A stretch of DNA of 64,000 nucleotides, taken from contig NZ_BNAU01000011.1 of the NCBI RefSeq assembly GCF_014653945.1, positions 152,613 to 216,612 on the forward strand, given 5' to 3'. The notes under the pieces were generated by a model. That model was given only the letters and a program-made list of their open reading frames with translations. It was not told where the DNA came from and searched no databases. The stretch's first letter is position 1. Every line of letters starts with the position of its first letter. This stretch comes from Amycolatopsis deserti. Its GTDB lineage: Bacteria > Actinomycetota > Actinomycetes > Mycobacteriales > Pseudonocardiaceae. The position numbers were made by a program, and so were the translations under genes. Below, piece by piece: positions 32,570-39,749 of this stretch.

Positions 32570-34416
32570 TCGTCGCCGTCCAGCTGGCCGCGCTGGTGGC
32601 CGTCGTCCTCGTCGTCACCGGCATCGCGCAGCGCCTCAACTGGTCGCCGCCGCTGTGCCTGGTGCTGATCGGCGTCCTCGCCTCGTTCGTCCCCGGCGTG
32701 CCGGACTACCGGCTCGACCCCGAGGTCGTCCTGGTCGGCCTGCTGCCGCCACTGCTCTACGCGACCGCGCTGCGCACCCCGCTGTACGACTTCCGCGCCA
32801 ACCGCGTGCCGATCGCGGCGCTGTCCGTCGGTCTCGTCGTGTTCACCACGCTCGTGGTCGGCTGGGTCGTGTGGCTCATCGTGCCCGGCATCCCGCTGGC
32901 CGCCGGGTTCGCGCTCGGCGCGGTCGTCGCGCCGCCGGACGCGGTCGCCGCCACCGCCGTGGCGCGCCGGGTCGGCATGCCGCGGCGCATCGTGCGGATC
33001 CTGGAGGGCGAGAGCCTGCTCAACGACGCGGCCGCGCTCGTCGGGCTGCGCACCGCCATCGCCGCGATCGCCGGTGCGGTCAGCGTCTGGGAGGTCGGCG
33101 GCGACTTCCTGCTCGCCGCGGGCGGGGGAGTCGTGGTGGGCGCGGTGATCGGCTGGGCCGCGAGCCTGCTGCGCCGCCGCCTCACCGACCCGGTGATGGA
33201 CACCGCGTGGTCGTTCGTCATCCCGTTCCTGGCCTACCTGCCCGCCGAGGCCATCCACGGTTCCGGCGTGGTCGCGGTCGTCGTGGCCGGGCTGATCGTC
33301 GGGCACCAGACGCCGAAGCTGCTGTCCGGGCCGTCGCGGCTGGCCAGCAGGCTGAACTGGCGCACCGTCCAGTTCCTGCTGGAGAACGTGGTCTTCCTGC
33401 TGATCGGGCTGCAGGTGCGGCGCATCGTCGAGGAGGTCGGCGACTCCCGGCTGTCGGCCTGGTCGCTCGCGCTGATCTGCGCCGGCGTGCTCGTGGCCAC
33501 GATCCTGGCTCGGATCGTGTGGGTGTTCGCCTACGGGTTCGTGGCCCGGATGCGGCCGGGGGAGCGGACCCCGTGGTCGTACTTCACGGTGATTTCGTGG
33601 GCGGGCATGCGTGGCGTGGTCACCCTCGCCGCCGCGTTCGTGCTCCCGGACGACACTCCGCAGCGGGCGGTGCTGGTGCTGGCGGCGTTCGTCGTGGTGG
33701 CCGGCACGCTGCTGCTGCACGGCATGACCCTGCCCGGCCTGGTGCGCCGCCTGAGCCTGCCGCCGCCCAACCCGGCGGAGGACGCGTTGCAGGAAGCCGC
33801 GCTGCTGCACGACATGACGTCCGCGGGCCTGGCGCGGCTGGAGGAGATCCGCCGGCCGCAGGACCCGCCGGAGGTCATCGACCGCCTGCGGGACAAGCAG
33901 TCCTACCGGTCGGATTCGGCGTGGGAGAACCTCGGACGGCTGAGTGCGGTGGAGGAGACCCCCAGCGACGCGTACCGTCGGCTGCGCGCCGAGATGCTGA
34001 CGGCGGAGCGGGAGGTCCTGCTCACCGCGCGGGACCAGGGCACCGCCGACGACGAGGTGCTCCGGCGGGTGATGGACGGGCTGGACATCGAGGAGTCGCT
34101 GCTGGAGCGACCCGAGGAGGAGCCGGGCATGGAACGTGAACTGGAGACCCCCGCGGCCACCGCGGGCACCTGCGACCACCTGGAGAAGGCGGGCGCGCCG
34201 GAGACCGACGCGCAAGGCTGCGTGGACTGCCTGCGCGAGGGCTCGTCGTGGGTGCACCTGCGGCTGTGCCTGGAGTGCGGGCACGTGGGCTGCTGCGACT
34301 CCTCGCCGCGCAAGCACGCCACCCAGCACTTCCACGACACCCGCCACCCGGTGATCCGCAGCTACGAGCCCGGCGAGAACTGGCGCTGGTGCTTCGTGGA
34401 CGGGATCGTCGGCTGA
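32566..34416 (+). CDS. Na+/H+ antiporter (CPA1/NhaP type) with C-terminal UBP zinc finger
   Basis: A 616-residue protein. Residues 1 to about 400 are a 12-helix cation/proton antiporter with the ion-binding region GAVVAPPDAVAATAVARR and GESLLNDAAALVG. A cytoplasmic helix-rich linker (about 400-530) follows, then a UBP-type zinc finger with Cys/His pairs CDHLEKAG, GCVDCLREG, LCLECGHVGCCD, and HFHDTRHPVIRS. The eukaryotic counterpart binds the ubiquitin tail, so in bacteria the domain must have another role. A strong hairpin ends transcription. Confidence 0.85.
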   Translation: MIVAVQLAALVAVVLVVTGIAQRLNWSPPLCLVLIGVLASFVPGVPDYRLDPEVVLVGLLPPLLYATALRTPLYDFRANRVPIAALSVGLVVFTTLVVGWVVWLIVPGIPLAAGFALGAVVAPPDAVAATAVARRVGMPRRIVRILEGESLLNDAAALVGLRTAIAAIAGAVSVWEVGGDFLLAAGGGVVVGAVIGWAASLLRRRLTDPVMDTAWSFVIPFLAYLPAEAIHGSGVVAVVVAGLIVGHQTPKLLSGPSRLASRLNWRTVQFLLENVVFLLIGLQVRRIVEEVGDSRLSAWSLALICAGVLVATILARIVWVFAYGFVARMRPGERTPWSYFTVISWAGMRGVVTLAAAFVLPDDTPQRAVLVLAAFVVVAGTLLLHGMTLPGLVRRLSLPPPNPAEDALQEAALLHDMTSAGLARLEEIRRPQDPPEVIDRLRDKQSYRSDSAWENLGRLSAVEETPSDAYRRLRAEMLTAEREVLLTARDQGTADDEVLRRVMDGLDIEESLLERPEEEPGMERELETPAATAGTCDHLEKAGAPETDAQGCVDCLREGSSWVHLRLCLECGHVGCCDSSPRKHATQHFHDTRHPVIRSYEPGENWRWCFVDGIVG

Positions 34417-34418
34417 GC

Positions 34419-34439
34419 GGGGGCGCTCGGTGCGCCCCC
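34419..34439 (+). terminator. Hairpin terminator after the antiporter gene
   Basis: A perfect 8-bp G/C stem, GGGGGCGC (34419-34426) and GCGCCCCC (34432-34439), with loop TCGGT, 2 bp after the antiporter stop codon. Confidence 0.7.
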
Positions 34440-34462
34440 GCCCGCCCGGTAGCCGCGACGGG

Positions 34463-34828
34463 TCAGAACATCCCGTTCGGGATCTGATCGGCCTCCGGCA
34501 CGGGCTGCACGACGTCCCAGTGCTCGGCGATCTTCCCGTCCTCCAGGCGCCAGATGTCCACGACGGCGACACCGCGCTCGTCGCCCTCCGGTGTCATGCT
34601 GTAGTGCATCACCACGAGGTCGTCCTCGGCGACGACCCGTTTGAGATCGAGGTGCGCGCCGGCGACCGGGGCGGCGGCGATGAACTCGATGAACGCGTCC
34701 CGCCCGCTGGGGTTGCCGGGGCTGTGCTCGATGAAGTTCTCGTGCAGAAGGGTGCGCAGCACTTCGGTGTTACCCGAGGCGAATTCGCGGAATCCCTCGA
34801 CAACCAGTTGCTTGTTGGTCTTGTCCAT
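34463..34828 (-). CDS. SnoaL-like NTF2-fold protein
   Basis: 121 residues (or six more with the ATG at 34846). The cone-shaped NTF2 fold is seen in VVEGFREFASGNTEVLRTLL, FIEHSPGNPSGRDAF, VAEDDLVVMHYSMT and the closing DIWRLEDGKIAEHWDVVQP. Proteins of this fold act as isomerases, cyclases or accessory proteins for polyketide and steroid-type substrates; here no biosynthetic cluster is attached. It lies 74 bp from the aldehyde dehydrogenase gene in the same direction. Confidence 0.75.
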   Translation of the reverse strand: MDKTNKQLVVEGFREFASGNTEVLRTLLHENFIEHSPGNPSGRDAFIEFIAAAPVAGAHLDLKRVVAEDDLVVMHYSMTPEGDERGVAVVDIWRLEDGKIAEHWDVVQPVPEADQIPNGMF

Positions 34829-34902
34829 CCACCGACCGTGGCGCACGCCGGCCGCGCGCGTCGATTACCCGCCGGGTAATGGACGCGCGCGGTGACGCGC
34901 CG

Positions 34903-36363
34903 TCAGAACGGGTAGCCGGCGACGTCGCCGCGCATCGTGACCCAGCGGGTCTCGGTGAACGCCTCGATGTTCGCGGCCGGGCCGCCGAAGCGCGAGCCGG
35001 TGCCGGAGTCGAACACGCCGCCGAACGGGGCCAGCGCCTCGTCGTTGACCGTCTGGTCGTTGATGTGCGCGATGCCGGTCGGGATCCGGTCGGCCAGCGC
35101 CAGGCCCTTCGCCACGTCCGCGGTGATGATGCCCAGCGACAGCCCGTACTCGCTCTCCGACGCGAGCTTCGCCGCTTCGTCCAGGGTGGCGAACTTCGCC
35201 ACCGGCGCGACCGGGCCGAACACCTCCTGGTCGTAGGCCGGCACCGACGGGCCCGCGCCGGCCAGCACGGTGGCGCGGTAGAAGAGGTTTTCGTAGGTGC
35301 CGCCCGCCGCGACCTTCGCCCCGGCGTCCACACTGGACGTCACCAGGCCGTGGATCTTGTCGCGCTGCCGCTCGTCGATGATCGGGCCGAGCGCGACCTG
35401 GTCGGTGAACGGGTTGCCGACCGGCAGGTGGTTCGCCTTCTCCGCGAGGCGGTCCACGTACTCGTCGTAGAGCGAGGCGTGCACCAGGTGCCGCCCGGTG
35501 GTCATGCAGATCTGGCCCTGGTGGAAGAACGAGCCCCACGCGGCGGCGCTCATCGCTTGCTCCAGGTCGGCGTCGTCGAGCACGATCAGCGCCGAGTTGC
35601 CGCCCAGCTCCAGGTGGGCGCGCTTGAGGTGGCGGCCGGCGGACTCGCCGACCGCGCGGCCGGCGGCGGTCGACCCGGTGAACGAGATGACGCGCACGTG
35701 CTCGTCCTCGACCAGCGCGGCGCCCACGTCTGGGCCGCCCGGCAGCACGTGCAGCACCCCGGCCGGCAGCCCGGCCTCCTCGAAGACGCGGGCCAGCGCC
35801 ACGCCACCGCAGACCGCGGTGCGCGGGTCCGGCTTGAGCACGACGCTGTTGCCCAGCGCCAGCGCCGGCGCGACCGAGCGGATCGACAGGATCAGTGGCG
35901 CGTTGAACGGGGCGATCACGCCGACGACACCGGCCGGGACGCGGCGGGCCATGCTCAGGCGCGGCGCCTCGCTCGGCAGGACCTCGCCGGTCGGGTGGCT
36001 CGGCAGCGCGGCGGCCTCGTAGCACTCCTGCGCGGCGACGTGCAGTTCGAAGTCGGCCTTGCCGGGGATGCTGCCCGACTCGCGGATCAGCCAGTCCTTC
36101 AGCTCGGCGGCGTGCTGCTGCCACAGGTCGCCGGCGCGGCGCAGGACCGCGGCGCGTTCCTGGAACGAGGTCGCCGCCCACGCGCGCTGCGCTTCGGCCG
36201 CCTTGGCCGCGGAGGCCGCGAGGTCCTGGGGCGAGGCGATGCCGACGCGTCCCAGCTCGTCGCCGGTCGCGGGCTCGACGACCGCCGCGTCGCCGCCCGC
36301 AGCGCGCTCCCAGCTGCCGGTGAAGACGCGTCCGGTCCACTTCTCGTCGTCGAGAAAGCTCAC
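34903..36363 (-). CDS. Benzaldehyde/vanillin-type NAD-dependent aldehyde dehydrogenase
   Basis: A 486-residue aldehyde dehydrogenase. The general-base Glu is in ELGGNSALIVLDDADL and the nucleophile Cys in HQGQICMTTGRHLVHASLY; FGPVAPVAKF is the usual late motif. The ICMTTGRHLVH form is typical of the vanillin/benzaldehyde dehydrogenase group. GTG 36363 is chosen because AGGAG is 5 nt upstream, in preference to GTG 36369. A palindrome nearly identical to the vanA operator lies 66 bp upstream, which supports a role in oxidising vanillin to vanillate, the VanAB substrate. Confidence 0.82.
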   Translation of the reverse strand: MSFLDDEKWTGRVFTGSWERAAGGDAAVVEPATGDELGRVGIASPQDLAASAAKAAEAQRAWAATSFQERAAVLRRAGDLWQQHAAELKDWLIRESGSIPGKADFELHVAAQECYEAAALPSHPTGEVLPSEAPRLSMARRVPAGVVGVIAPFNAPLILSIRSVAPALALGNSVVLKPDPRTAVCGGVALARVFEEAGLPAGVLHVLPGGPDVGAALVEDEHVRVISFTGSTAAGRAVGESAGRHLKRAHLELGGNSALIVLDDADLEQAMSAAAWGSFFHQGQICMTTGRHLVHASLYDEYVDRLAEKANHLPVGNPFTDQVALGPIIDERQRDKIHGLVTSSVDAGAKVAAGGTYENLFYRATVLAGAGPSVPAYDQEVFGPVAPVAKFATLDEAAKLASESEYGLSLGIITADVAKGLALADRIPTGIAHINDQTVNDEALAPFGGVFDSGTGSRFGGPAANIEAFTETRWVTMRGDVAGYPF

Positions 36364-36428
36364 TGTCACTCCTGATGCGCGAGGTTTTCCGCCATCCTCC
36401 CGAGCTGCCCGGGACGCACCAGTGGGTC

Positions 36429-36443
36429 TTTCACTGAGTGGAA
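36429..36443. promoter_or_regulatory. Candidate operator upstream of the aldehyde dehydrogenase, like that of vanA
   Basis: TTTCACT-G-AGTGGAA, a 7-1-7 palindrome with one mismatch. Its consensus with the vanA site is TTTCACY-N-RGTGRAA. The distance to the start codon (66 bp) nearly equals that of the vanA site (70 bp). It also lies in the promoter of the divergent PLP lyase. Confidence 0.5.
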
Positions 36444-36459
36444 GGCGGGAAAACTGTCG

Positions 36460-37542
36460 GTGGTGCCTGCGATGATCGCGCTCGTGGACGAGACGAAGAT
36501 CAAGCGGACGCTCGCGTCGCACGGCCCGGTGCGGCGGCGGCCCAGGGCGGTGCTCGAACGATGGCTGGCGCGGGTGGGGGAGGACGTGTCGCCCGCCGAG
36601 CCGGTGGCGTCCCTGGAGGCCCGGATCGCCGCGCTGCTGGGCACACCGGCGGCGCTGTTCTTCCCGAGCGGGACGATGGCGCAGCAGGTCGCGTTGCGGG
36701 TGCACGCGGAGCGGTCCGGGCGGTGGACGTTCGCCGCGCACCCGTACACGCACCTGGACAACTGGGAGGACCAGGGCTACGCGGCGGTGCACGGGCTGCG
36801 GTTCCGGCCGGTGGGGGACCGCAACGAGCTGATGCGGCTGGCGGACCTGGAGGCAGTGGGGGAGCCGCTGGCCGCGGTGGTGTGGGAGTTGCCGCAGCGG
36901 GACCTGGGTGGGGTGCTGCCGTCGTGGGACGACCTGGTCGCGCAGGTCGGTTTCGCGCGCTCGCGCGGTGCGGCGGCGCATGTGGACGGTGCGCGGTTGT
37001 GGGAGTCGCAACCGTTCTACGGCAAGGATTTCGCGGAGATCGCCGGACTCTTCGACAGCGTGTACGTGTCGCTCTACAAAGGACTGCAAGGCGTGCGGGG
37101 CGCGGTGCTGGCCGCGGACCAGACGCTGATCGCGGAGGCCGCGGTCTGGCGCCGTCGCCTGGGCGGGGCGATCCCGGACGCGTGGCCGCTGGCGGTCGCG
37201 GCCCTGGAGGGGCTGGAGTCGCTGCTGCCCCGGATGCCTGAGTTCCACGCCCACGCGCGGGCCCTGGCGACGGCGATCAACCGGGACGGCGTGGCGTACG
37301 CGTATCCGGACCCGCCGCAGGCCGGGATGTTCCACGTCCACCTGCCCGCACCGAAGGCCGCGGTGGAGCGTGCGGCCGCGGACTTGGTGGCGGACAAGGG
37401 AGTGCAACTGTTCCTGAGGGTGCGCTCGTCCCCGGACCCGCGGCGGTGCTCGTTCGAGGTGAGCGTGGGCGAGAACGGAATGGACTTCGCGGCGGAGGAG
37501 GTGGTCACTCTGCTGCACGAGCTCCTCGAACGAGCGGTCTGA
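36460..37542 (+). CDS. PLP-dependent beta-eliminating lyase/threonine aldolase family
   Basis: About 360 residues (356 if the ATG at 36472 is used; the ribosome site does not decide). Aldolase-family features: ALFFPSGTMAQQVAL near the N-terminus, AAAHVDGARLWESQPFY (PLP-ring Asp/His region) and the Schiff-base lysine in SLYKGLQGVRG. It may cleave threonine-like beta-hydroxy amino acids. It diverges from the aldehyde dehydrogenase across the operator candidate and may share its regulation. Confidence 0.8.
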   Translation: MVPAMIALVDETKIKRTLASHGPVRRRPRAVLERWLARVGEDVSPAEPVASLEARIAALLGTPAALFFPSGTMAQQVALRVHAERSGRWTFAAHPYTHLDNWEDQGYAAVHGLRFRPVGDRNELMRLADLEAVGEPLAAVVWELPQRDLGGVLPSWDDLVAQVGFARSRGAAAHVDGARLWESQPFYGKDFAEIAGLFDSVYVSLYKGLQGVRGAVLAADQTLIAEAAVWRRRLGGAIPDAWPLAVAALEGLESLLPRMPEFHAHARALATAINRDGVAYAYPDPPQAGMFHVHLPAPKAAVERAAADLVADKGVQLFLRVRSSPDPRRCSFEVSVGENGMDFAAEEVVTLLHELLERAV

Positions 37543-37576
37543 CTCCGGTCCGCTCACCGGGGCGCCTTCTGGTCAC

Positions 37577-37740
37577 GTGCCCGTCAAGCGCCGGGGCGCG
37601 GGAGGCAGCGGACGAACCGCTCCGCCACGTCGAACTCACCCGCGGTCACCTCGGCGTCGTCCGCCGGGTGCCGGCGGATCGAGAGCTCGCCGGAATCGCT
37701 CACCGCCGTGGACGTGTCGTCCCCCAGCTCCGCGCGAGTG
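37577..37740 (-). pseudogene. Fragment of a duplicated HxlR/SCP2-type gene end
   Basis: The 3' part of the HxlR gene is repeated immediately downstream of its own stop. The first 60 bp (37577 onward) match 37752 onward almost perfectly, including the stop codon. The matching protein parts read SIRRHPADDAEVTAGEFD and ERFVRCLPRPGA. An in-frame loss of about 24 codons removes the stretch that contains LRSLVFLGQPLTEAD in the intact gene. It has no start or DNA-binding part, so it is a dead remnant. Confidence 0.75.
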
Positions 37741-37758
37741 GCAGGCCGGTGGTGCCCG

Positions 37759-38385
37759 TCAAGCGCCGGGGCGCGGGAAGCAGCGGACGAACCGCTCCGC
37801 CGCGCCGAACTCACCCGCGACCACGTCGGCCTCGGTGAGCGGCTGGCCGAGGAACACCAGCGACCGGAGCCGGGTGGCGTCGGTCCGCAGGACCACGTCC
37901 GCGTCCTCCGCGGGGGCTCGGCGGATCGAGAACTCACCGGAATCGATCGTCGCCGTGAAGGTGTCGTCGCCAAGCTGCAGCTCCACGCGTGCGGACAATC
38001 CCTCCGCCAGGGCCGGGGAGAACGTCGTCCGCAGCGCCAGCACCAGTGCGTCCACGCTCAGCTCCCCGGCCGGCGGCACCGGTCGCCGGCTGCCCCATCG
38101 CGCCAGCGCCATCACCACCGCCTCCAGTTCGGCACCGTGCTCGGTCAGCTCGTACACGCTGGTGCTCGCCGGCGGTCCGAGCCGTCGCCGCCGCACGACG
38201 CCCGCGCCCTCCAGCTCCCGCAACCGCTGCGACAGCACGTTCTGGCTCATCCCCGGCAGCGACCGGCTCAGGTCCCGGAACCGCTTCGGCCCCAGCAGCA
38301 CCTCGCGCACCACGAGCAGCGCCCACCGCTCACCCACCGCGTCCAGGGCCCGGGCCACCCCGCACGGGTCGTCGTAACTCCGCAC
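37759..38385 (-). CDS. HxlR family regulator with SCP2-like C-terminal domain
   Basis: 208 residues. Residues 1-110 are an HxlR winged helix: CGVARALDAVGERWALLVVRE, then FRDLSRSLPGMSQNVLSQRL and a wing with Tyr-Glu-Leu-Thr-Glu. Residues about 112-208 are an SCP2 sterol-transfer-like domain that may bind a hydrophobic ligand. It is divergent from a pyridoxamine-oxidase-fold/hydrolase operon, with a perfect palindrome between them (38426-38440). The initial codon is ATG 38385. Confidence 0.83.
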   Translation of the reverse strand: MRSYDDPCGVARALDAVGERWALLVVREVLLGPKRFRDLSRSLPGMSQNVLSQRLRELEGAGVVRRRRLGPPASTSVYELTEHGAELEAVVMALARWGSRRPVPPAGELSVDALVLALRTTFSPALAEGLSARVELQLGDDTFTATIDSGEFSIRRAPAEDADVVLRTDATRLRSLVFLGQPLTEADVVAGEFGAAERFVRCFPRPGA

Positions 38386-38405
38386 GAGAAAAGAGTAGCT
38401 GCCGC

Positions 38406-38440
38406 TTGCACTATGACACCAGTCACTCCTAAATTAGGAG
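38406..38440 (+). promoter_or_regulatory. Promoter and HxlR operator of the FMN-protein operon
   Basis: A -35 box TTGCAC (38406-38411) and -10 box TAAATT (38430-38435) stand 18 bp apart. A perfect 15-bp palindrome CTCCTAA-A-TTAGGAG (38426-38440) covers the -10 box. The predicted start point falls at the ATG (38442), and the GGAG in the palindrome is too close to serve as a ribosome site, so the transcript is probably leaderless and repressed by the divergent HxlR protein. Confidence 0.65.
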
Positions 38441-38441
38441 C

Positions 38442-38939
38442 ATGACGACCACGCTCCCGCAGGGAGACCTCAAGCTCCTCGGCACCGATCTGGCTCAGCG
38501 GATGCTCGCCTCGACCGAGCTGGCCCGCCTCGCCTACGTCGCCCGGGACGGCACGCCCCGCGTGCTGCCGATGCTATTCCACAGGACCGGCGAGGAGGTG
38601 GTGATGGCGACGTTCGCCGGCACCGCCAAACTCGCCGCGCTCCGGGCCCGTCCCGCCGTCGCTATCACCATCGACCGGGCCGGCCCGCCGCCGGAGGTGC
38701 TGCTCGTTCGCGGCAACGCCGTGGTGACCGAGGTCGACGGCGTGCTGCCCGAATACGCCGCCGCCCAGCGCCGCTACTACGGGCCCGAGCAGGGCGAAGC
38801 GGCCGTCGCTGACGCGGATCGGCCCGGCGTGCGGATGGCGCGGATCGCGGTCCGGCCGGAGTGGGTGGGCACCTTCGACTTCCAGGAGCGGTTCCCCGGC
38901 GGCGGGACCGCCGAGGACTTCGCCCGGCGGGGGCGATGA
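38442..38939 (+). CDS. Pyridoxamine 5'-phosphate oxidase-fold FMN-binding protein
   Basis: 165 residues with the split-barrel fold: LASTELARLAYVARDGTPRV, then VVMATFAGTAKLAALRARPA and VAITIDRAGPP. Members bind FMN or F420 and reduce diverse substrates. Lack of a ribosome site agrees with a leaderless start directly after the HxlR-regulated promoter. A hydrolase gene follows, separated by one base. Substrate unknown. Confidence 0.8.
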   Translation: MTTTLPQGDLKLLGTDLAQRMLASTELARLAYVARDGTPRVLPMLFHRTGEEVVMATFAGTAKLAALRARPAVAITIDRAGPPPEVLLVRGNAVVTEVDGVLPEYAAAQRRYYGPEQGEAAVADADRPGVRMARIAVRPEWVGTFDFQERFPGGGTAEDFARRGR

Positions 38940-38940
38940 C

Positions 38941-39588
38941 ATGGCCACCTTCGTGCTCGTCCCCGGCGCCGGCGGCCAGGCCTGGTACTGGCACCGGCTC
39001 GTCCCGGAACTGATGCGCCGCGGTCACGAGGCGATCGCCGTTGACCTGCCGGCCGAGGACGATTCCGCCGGGCTGGCCGAGTACACCGACGTGGTCGTGC
39101 GGGCGATCGGCGACCGGGAGGACGTCGTCCTGGTCGCCCAGTCGATGGGCGGCTTCACCGCTCCGCTCGTCTGCGAACGCGTGCCGGTGTCGCTCCTGGT
39201 GCTGCTCAACGCGATGGTCCCGGCGCCGGGCGAAACGGGCGGCGAGTGGTGGGCGAACACCGGCTACGACCAGGCCCACCCGGAGGAGATGGACAGCGAG
39301 CGCGACTTCCTGCACGACCTGCCGCCGGACGTGAAGGCCGAAGCCCTCCGGCAGGGTGAGCCGCGGCAGTCCGGGACGCCGTTCACCACCCCGTGGCCGC
39401 TGGCGAAGTGGCCGGACGTGCCGACCCGGTTCGTCCAGGGCCGCGACGACCGGTTCTTCCCGCTGGAGTTCCAGCGCCGCGTGGTGCGGGAGCGGCTGGG
39501 CCTGGAGCTGGACGAGATCCCGGGCGGGCACCTGGCCGCGCTGAGCCGCCCCCGTGAGCTGGCCGACCTCCTGGTCTCCTGGTGTTGA
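38941..39588 (+). CDS. Alpha/beta hydrolase
   Basis: 215 residues. The early oxyanion region is LVPGAGGQAWYWHRLVP, the nucleophile elbow is VAQSMGGFTAPLV, and the acid/His pair lies in QGRDDRFFPLEFQRRV and PGGHLAALSRP. This is the short hydrolase group related to plant methylesterase/hydroxynitrile lyase-like esterases. It is translationally coupled to the FMN protein and so under HxlR control. Natural substrate unknown. Confidence 0.83.
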   Translation: MATFVLVPGAGGQAWYWHRLVPELMRRGHEAIAVDLPAEDDSAGLAEYTDVVVRAIGDREDVVLVAQSMGGFTAPLVCERVPVSLLVLLNAMVPAPGETGGEWWANTGYDQAHPEEMDSERDFLHDLPPDVKAEALRQGEPRQSGTPFTTPWPLAKWPDVPTRFVQGRDDRFFPLEFQRRVVRERLGLELDEIPGGHLAALSRPRELADLLVSWC

Positions 39589-39619
39589 CAGCGCTTCGAA
39601 CGCGTGTTCGACTGAGTGT

Positions 39620-39749
39620 GTGAGGTGGGAGAGTCAACGCGCCGGCCGTGACGCGCAACCGGCCCTGCTGGGACTGGACGGCCTCGTCCGGACCGTGACG
39701 CCTGCCGGAGTTCCAGGGCGTCACGTTCCACGAGGTCCACGCCCGCTCG
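39620..39749 (+). other. Frameshifted N-terminal part of the Rv2578c-type radical SAM gene
   Basis: From GTG 39620 the sequence reads VRWESQRAGRDAQPALLG and LDGLVRTVT, the normal family beginning. At about 39701 the frame shifts by one base; the next frame continues LPEFQGVTFHEVHARSVL into the rest of the gene. One C too many in GTGACGCCTGCC (39695-39706) explains it. In the later frame a TGA stands directly upstream (39696-39698), so no alternative upstream start exists. Confidence 0.75.

Noticed and set aside
37584..37973. A 129-codon minus-strand gene
   Set aside because: It joins the duplicated HxlR fragment to an out-of-frame reading of the intact HxlR gene; only the fragment part has homology.
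39690..39710. Programmed +1 frameshift in the radical SAM gene
   Set aside because: There is no stop codon or rare codon in the upstream frame at the slip point and no stimulating hairpin; a mutation or sequence error is simpler.
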